Shown: positions 39,062 to 42,464 of the stretch, one piece after another | Layout: the number at the start of each line of letters is the position of its first letter | How positions within the stretch are numbered: the stretch's first letter is position 1 | NCBI GenBank assembly: GCA_020725645.1 | Contig: DYEQ01000091.1 | Location: 1 to 42,464 of the forward strand | DNA length: 42,464 nucleotides | Source: Candidatus Fermentithermobacillaceae bacterium | GTDB lineage: Bacteria; Bacillota; Sulfobacillia; Fermentithermobacillales; DUSS01 | Direction of reading: 5' to 3' | Translations under genes and position numbers: made by a program | The notes under the pieces: model-generated | Seen by the model: the letters and a program-made list of their open reading frames with translations, nothing else | Database searches by the model: none | What the model was told of the DNA's origin: nothing

Positions 39062-39081
39062 GGCCGGGTCCGGACCCGGCC
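39062..39081 (-). terminator. 20-bp perfect palindrome after the DUF167 gene
   Basis: GGCCGGGTCC (39062-39071) is followed directly by its reverse complement GGACCCGGCC, folding into a stem with a four-base loop at most. It lies 25 bases beyond the DUF167 stop on the minus strand. The following sequence (GTGTCCCCGTGTTTCTG) is only weakly T-rich, so termination before ileS is likely partial. Confidence 0.5.
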
Positions 39082-39106
39082 CAATGGAGCCAGGAGCTTT
39101 TCACCC

Positions 39107-39490
39107 TCAGTGGAGTTTGCCGGCTGACTTTACCGACGACACCGCATCGAAAAGGCCCTGCCTTGTGAGCCCCATGACGAAAACTTTCTTGCGTCTGGAT
39201 GTCTCGCCCGACACTATGGAGACGGCCCCGGGGCGAAGCCCCAGAGCGGATGCGAGGAACCGGCGGAGATCCTCGTTAGCCTTTCCGTCGACGGGTGGCG
39301 ACTTGAGTTTGACGGTGAGACCACCAGGGGTGAGTTTCATGGAATTCGACCCGGACCGGGGGACCGCCTTTACCCAAAAGCTCACTCCTCCGCTTTCTTC
39401 GCGGAGCCCCATCTCATCGAAGACTCGATCCAAATCTAAAGTTCCCGGTTCTGACAAAGGAATATCATTCCTCATTCTCACCGTTTTCAA
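39107..39490 (-). CDS. DUF167 (YggU) family protein
   Basis: A small protein whose core is WVKAVPRSGSNSMKL..GGLTVKLKSPPVDGKANEDLRRFLASALGLRPGAVSIVSGETSRRKKVFVMGL: the signature PPVDGKAN and the SGETSRRK segment are diagnostic of DUF167. The function is unknown; the fold suggests nucleic-acid binding. The N-terminal 35 residues are not conserved. The start is uncertain: TTG at 39490 or ATG at 39475, both inside the end of divIVA (overlap of 26 or 11 bases), or a TTG shortly after. It lies between divIVA and ileS, a known Bacillota location. Confidence 0.82.
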   Translation of the reverse strand: MKTVRMRNDIPLSEPGTLDLDRVFDEMGLREESGGVSFWVKAVPRSGSNSMKLTPGGLTVKLKSPPVDGKANEDLRRFLASALGLRPGAVSIVSGETSRRKKVFVMGLTRQGLFDAVSSVKSAGKLH

Positions 39491-40007
39491 CCTTGAGCGT
39501 ATCCAGAACTTTCAACCTCGTTACAGCCGTTTCCGCAAACGGCGCCGCAAGCGCTCCTTCCATTGAGGCAGTAGCCTTATCGAGCATGTCCAGGTACGTG
39601 CGCAGAAGCGCTTTGAGTTCGGCGTTGAACCGGCCCAGCGTTTGCCTGGCCTCAGAAACCCGGTTGAGTATGGACGCGGCCTCTCGTTCAGCTCTTTCTT
39701 TGACTTTGCGTGCCTCCACTTCGGCTTGTTCCTTGATGACCGCGGCCTCCTTTCTAGCTGAAGCCTTCAGCTCCTCGGCCGCCTGCTGGGCCACCACTAT
39801 GGCGTTTTGAAGCGTCTCTTCTACGGCTTTGTAGTGCTGAAGCCTGCCGTCGAGGTCTGCGTTTTTCGCCTTGAGATCCTCGTTTTCCCTCAAAAGCCTC
39901 TCGAACTCGGCGACAACGAGGTCGAGGAACTCATCCACTTCTTCCTCGCTGTAACCCCGGAAAACTCTCTTGAACTCCTTGTTATGGATATCGAGCGGAG
40001 TGAGCAC
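39465..40007 (-). CDS. divIVA: cell division/polarity protein DivIVA
   Basis: A membrane-curvature sensor that gathers partner proteins at septa and poles. The N-terminal lipid-binding domain TPLDIHNKEFKRVFRGYSEEEVDEFLD is very well conserved, and the remainder to about residue 150 is a long coiled coil (ENEDLKAKNADLDGRL, then KEAAVIKEQAEVEARKVKERAEREA). GTG at 40007 is chosen: GGGAGGG lies six bases upstream and the protein starts at MLTPLDIHN; an earlier ATG at 40046 would add an unconserved 13 residues. At 180 residues it is of normal length. The usual sepF-ylmG-ylmH genes between yggS and divIVA are absent. Confidence 0.94.
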   Translation of the reverse strand: MLTPLDIHNKEFKRVFRGYSEEEVDEFLDLVVAEFERLLRENEDLKAKNADLDGRLQHYKAVEETLQNAIVVAQQAAEELKASARKEAAVIKEQAEVEARKVKERAEREAASILNRVSEARQTLGRFNAELKALLRTYLDMLDKATASMEGALAAPFAETAVTRLKVLDTLKVENGENEE

Positions 40008-40085
40008 GAGCAACCCTCCCCACATGGTATTGGCATTATGTTCCACGCAGCAGTACTGCTTTCCTGCCGCCTGTCCGGATGCACG

Positions 40086-40787
40086 TCAAGCCCTTTCCCC
40101 GAACAGTGCCCGCCCGATCCTGACCATCGTGGAACCCTCTTCCACAGCTATTTCGTAATCTGATGTCATGCCCATAGACAATTCCACAAGGGCATCGCTC
40201 GGTATCTCTTCTGAAAGAAGGCGCTCCCGTAGCGAGGCCAGACCCCTGAATGCCCTCCGCGCGGCACCGGGATCTTCCGGGGCCACCGTCATGAGCCCCG
40301 TTAGAACGAGCCCCGGTAAACCCAGCACATACCTGGCCAGATCTAGCGAATCCTCGGGGCTGACCCCGTACTTGGCGGGGTCACGGGCCACATTGACCTC
40401 GAGCATGATTCGACAGACTTTGCCATACCTCACAGCAGCTTGAGAAAGGGCAAGGGCCACCCTGGTAGAGTCCACCGATTGGACGCACGAGAACATACGG
40501 GCAGCCAGTGACGCTTTGTTGGTTTGAAGGTGGCCGATGAAATGAAGGTCCACGCCGCAAAAAGCTCCTTCTGCCACCTTTTTGCGGGCTTCCTGAACTC
40601 TGTTTTCCCCGAAAGTCGAAATTCCGAGTTCCCGAGCCTTCTCAATTAACACCGGAGACACCCCTTTGGTAACGGCCAGGATCTTTACCGGGCCGTTTCT
40701 CCCGGACCGCTCGAGAGCTCTCGCAATTCCCTCACGTATCCGCGCCAGATTCGATGCAATCTTCTCCTCGGGAGAACCCCCTGCCAT
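40086..40787 (-). CDS. yggS: YggS/PLPBP family pyridoxal-phosphate homeostasis protein
   Basis: A single-domain PLP-binding protein with an alanine-racemase-like barrel, involved in PLP and amino-acid balance with no known catalytic activity. The PLP lysine is in ILAVTKGVSP (Lys41). Also visible: FGENRVQEARKK, LHFIGHLQTNKAS, VQSVDS, EVNVARDPAKYGVSPE, and the C-terminal LSMGMTSDYEIAVEEGSTMVRIGRALFG, all diagnostic. The ATG at 40787 begins two bases after the stop of the HlyD-like gene. YggS usually precedes sepF in the Bacillota division cluster, where its role is still unclear. Confidence 0.95.
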   Translation of the reverse strand: MAGGSPEEKIASNLARIREGIARALERSGRNGPVKILAVTKGVSPVLIEKARELGISTFGENRVQEARKKVAEGAFCGVDLHFIGHLQTNKASLAARMFSCVQSVDSTRVALALSQAAVRYGKVCRIMLEVNVARDPAKYGVSPEDSLDLARYVLGLPGLVLTGLMTVAPEDPGAARRAFRGLASLRERLLSEEIPSDALVELSMGMTSDYEIAVEEGSTMVRIGRALFGERA

Positions 40788-40788
40788 C

Positions 40789-42045
40789 TTACCTTACCCT
40801 CTTCCCTTCCAGAAATGCCCAGCCCCTCAAGACTATCTGGGCTTCGGGAGCTATTCCTCGAACGACAGCTTCATTCCCTTTCACCAGTATTACTTCAACA
40901 GGCCGAAACTGCGCCACGGTCTTTTGGACCACGAGAAGTCCGGTTGTCCCGTTCTTGTGTACGAGAGCGCTTGACGGGACGATGAGCCCCCTAGCCGAAG
41001 ACGCCACAAGGGTGATATCGAGGTACCTGGAGAACCCTTCGGTTCCAGTGAGACCGGTCTCGAGGGTCCCTATGATTACCGAGTACCCTGGGGGTTTTCC
41101 ATCTATAACCCGGTCGATTCGGGCAGGGAAAGCTGCTGCACTCGTCCTCAAGGTTACCGTCTGACCTTGCCGGAGCGAGGGTCTGTCTTCGGTGGGGATT
41201 GGTAGGAAGAACTCGACCGTTTCTTCCGGAACGATCTTCCCCAGGATTTGCCCGGCACTTACCCGGTCACCGTCCACAGGCCGTTGCCACCGCGGACGTA
41301 AAGCTTCGTCCAAAGAAACTCTTATATCCGCCGCAGATGGCTCCCGGATGCCATCGTAACGCCCTTCGAGCCCATCAACCTGCCTGTAAAACACGCCCGC
41401 CTCCGGCGCCGGAACCGTTACCTCCGCCCAGGAAAGCGCCTGTTCTAGAAGGGCGATCTCCCGGAGAATTGCGCCTCTTCTTTCTTCGCACGACTCCAGA
41501 AAGTCACGCAGCTCGGCGATTTCGGCGCAGGCCGAAAGCACCCGTGCTTCCCGGTCCTTTCTCAACGCCAAGTCCGGGAGCGCGTTGGCCCTCGAAGCTT
41601 CCACGAGCTCCCTTCCGGCTTCCCGATATGCATCTAAAAGCTTTTGACGAGCTTCCTCAACTTTCTCTGAGTTTTCCCGGTCGAAAGCTTGAATCTCTTC
41701 TTTCCTTTCCCGGAGAGCTTCTTCCAATACTTCCCGGGTCTCGTGGGATCGAATCACGCAGATAGGCGTGCCCGCCCTGACCCATTCACCGGACCGGACC
41801 AGATAATGGAGAACGCCGTCGGCAGAGGCCTTGACCACGACTTCCCTCCCGGCCAGAAGGCAGCGACCGGTCACATCGATCTCGAGGGCTCCCTCCCTAG
41901 GGAGTCCCAGCGGGATCGCGGCCCTAAGGACGGCGGAACGTATGGACGGCCACGGAAGAAGAAAAAAGGCCAGTATGAGAACAATCAGTGTGAAGGCCGC
42001 CTTCGCCGGCCGCTTGCGGTTGGGTCGCTTCTTCCTGTCAGACAT
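40789..42045 (-). CDS. HlyD-like membrane-anchored adaptor protein
   Basis: An N-terminal basic segment (RKKRPNRKRPAKA) is followed by one membrane helix (FTLIVLILAFFLLPWP, about 18-33). A split biotinyl-lipoyl-like domain follows (GREVVVKASADGVLHYLVRSGEWVRAGTPICVI), then a coiled-coil hairpin (about 100-200) and beta-barrel regions (VDGDRVSAGQILGKIV and GLIVPSSALVHKNGTTGLLVVQ). This is the layout of HlyD or RND/ABC adaptor proteins; Gram-positive versions face the cell wall. No partner transporter is nearby. Proteins like this commonly precede yggS in Clostridia. The ATG at 42045 is chosen because longer forms would overlap ylmC; it lacks an SD site and has a TATAAT only 17 bases upstream. 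Confidence 0.8.
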   Translation of the reverse strand: MSDRKKRPNRKRPAKAAFTLIVLILAFFLLPWPSIRSAVLRAAIPLGLPREGALEIDVTGRCLLAGREVVVKASADGVLHYLVRSGEWVRAGTPICVIRSHETREVLEEALRERKEEIQAFDRENSEKVEEARQKLLDAYREAGRELVEASRANALPDLALRKDREARVLSACAEIAELRDFLESCEERRGAILREIALLEQALSWAEVTVPAPEAGVFYRQVDGLEGRYDGIREPSAADIRVSLDEALRPRWQRPVDGDRVSAGQILGKIVPEETVEFFLPIPTEDRPSLRQGQTVTLRTSAAAFPARIDRVIDGKPPGYSVIIGTLETGLTGTEGFSRYLDITLVASSARGLIVPSSALVHKNGTTGLLVVQKTVAQFRPVEVILVKGNEAVVRGIAPEAQIVLRGWAFLEGKRVR

Positions 42046-42061
42046 GGCAACGATCGCGCTG

Positions 42062-42070
42062 ATTATAACA
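42062..42070 (-). promoter_or_regulatory. extended -10 promoter (TGTTATAAT) directly before the HlyD-like gene
   Basis: On the minus strand TGTTATAAT (complement of 42062-42070) combines the TGn extension with a perfect -10. It ends 16 bases before the ATG at 42045, so transcription would begin only about nine or ten bases before the start codon. There is no recognisable -35 and no Shine-Dalgarno site, suggesting a near-leaderless mRNA for the hlyD-yggS part of the cluster. Confidence 0.5.
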
Positions 42071-42086
42071 TGTTCAAAAGCGGGAG

Positions 42087-42347
42087 TTAGCGAGACTGGC
42101 GGCGGGAATATCTCTCGGCGAGTTCCACGAGGATCACGTCCTCGCCGATTTTCTTCACGTTTTCCCAAGGGATTACGTAGTCATCGCCCCTGCCGAAAAT
42201 GCCAAATCCTCTGGCGGGGCCTGGAACTATGACGGCTGTTATCCGGCCTGAAGTGAGGTCGAATTCGATATCCACAATGTTTCCCAGTTTTCGGCCATCC
42301 ACCGTGTTGATGACGTCCCGGGCGGAGAGGTCCGATGCCCTTATCAA
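42087..42347 (-). CDS. YlmC/YmxH family PRC-barrel protein
   Basis: A small PRC-barrel protein: SDLSARDVINTVDGRKLGNIVDIEFDLTSGRITAVIVPGP and then DDYVIPWENVKKIGEDVILVEL, the hallmark layout of the YlmC/YmxH sporulation-associated family in Bacillota. TTG at 42347 is preferred: GGGGG lies eight bases upstream and the protein starts MIRASDLSARDV, like its relatives. An ATG at 42368 is in frame, but a TATAAT (complement of 42367-42372) overlaps it, and the mRNA may begin downstream. The function is unknown. Expression during sporulation is typical of the family. It heads the divIVA-type cluster. Confidence 0.85.
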   Translation of the reverse strand: MIRASDLSARDVINTVDGRKLGNIVDIEFDLTSGRITAVIVPGPARGFGIFGRGDDYVIPWENVKKIGEDVILVELAERYSRRQSR

Positions 42348-42366
42348 TCGACATGCCCCCACAACC

Positions 42367-42372
42367 ATTATA
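42367..42372 (-). promoter_or_regulatory. -10 box (TATAAT) for ylmC
   Basis: A perfect TATAAT on the minus strand, 19 bases before the preferred TTG start at 42347. The -35 region is not recognisable. The context GCGCCATATAAT is repeated imperfectly 75 bases further upstream. Confidence 0.4.
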
Positions 42373-42462
42373 TGGCGCGGGGCGCAGGTGGAAGTCCTCG
42401 AAAGGTACGGTTCCTCAAAGACTGGGAGGAGCGCTCGATCTTACTTATGGCGCAGGGCACAG
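42371..42462. repeat. imperfect 17-bp direct repeat upstream of ylmC
   Basis: TATGGCGCGGGGCGCAG (42371-42387) and TATGGCGCAGGGCACAG (42446-42462) differ at two positions and are 75 bases apart. They flank the ylmC promoter region at the right edge of the window. Confidence 0.7.
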
Positions 42463-42464
42463 AA

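Noticed and set aside
38947-39106. T-box riboswitch before ileS
   Set aside because: The gap is too short and lacks the AGGGTGG T-box sequence and an antiterminator/terminator pair; the palindrome at 39062-39081 belongs to the end of the preceding gene.
1-42464. tRNA, rRNA, CRISPR array, insertion sequence or prophage
   Set aside because: Looked for and not seen; no transposase or integrase motifs and no long spaced repeats. A tRNAscan or CRISPR search was not possible here.

Overview
The window looks like a chromosomal segment of a Bacillota (Firmicutes) bacterium, probably an anaerobic, flagellated, Clostridia-like lineage. The evidence is the miaB-mutS-mutL-miaA-hfq order followed by a SpoVK-type AAA protein, hflX, a YnbB-type PLP protein and lexA. 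A second set, ylmC-hlyD-yggS-divIVA-ileS-(dksA-like)-lspA-rluD, is also typical of the group, as is the nifS-thiI pair. Base composition is moderately G+C rich, many starts are GTG or TTG, and Shine-Dalgarno sites are usually strong. The species cannot be named. No tRNA, rRNA, CRISPR array, insertion sequence or prophage was seen; this is mostly core genome with unusual local wiring.

Layout. 1-1.8 kb: the 3' end of a PHP phosphoesterase gene and a TldE/PmbA-type gene. 1.8-4.2 kb (minus): a small basic hypothetical protein downstream of a fused ADP-forming acyl-CoA synthetase. 4.4-5.1 kb: a HTH plus coiled-coil protein. 5.1-8.6 kb: sulfur trafficking and tRNA thiolation (ttcA-like on minus; nifS-type desulfurase and thiI on plus). 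8.6-12.4 kb: flagellin with a structured leader, facing a large GT2-TPR glycosyltransferase. 12.7-20.1 kb: tRNA modification, mismatch repair and hfq. 20.3-25.0 kb: YHS protein, AAA protein, a probably truncated methyltransferase, hflX and the YnbB-type protein. 25.0-27.4 kb: lexA with an SOS box, then a small acidic protein and a two-LysM protein. 27.6-42.3 kb: mostly minus-strand cell-envelope, division and translation genes (pyrE, rluD, lspA, dksA-like, ileS, DUF167, divIVA, yggS, hlyD-like, ylmC). This run is interrupted by hisC, a DUF5665 gene, a two-P-loop ATPase, a DUF1461/TIGR01906 membrane protein and a YtcJ-type amidohydrolase.

How the genes work together. NifS-type desulfurase can supply persulfide sulfur to ThiI and TtcA-type enzymes. 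MiaA and MiaB act in sequence on tRNA A37. MutS and MutL share translationally coupled genes. LexA probably controls itself through the box at 25737-25750. LspA and RluD are coupled through a GTGA overlap.

Most notable signals. (1) The flagellin leader carries two tandem hairpins, each with GGA in its loop and the second holding the Shine-Dalgarno site: a textbook-like CsrA target. (2) A terminator-like hairpin lies inside the glycosyltransferase coding sequence, exactly in the linker between its two modules, suggesting a gene fusion. (3) The divIVA cluster lacks sepF, ylmG and ylmH and is split by a five-gene block. No clearly novel defence or mobile system was found.
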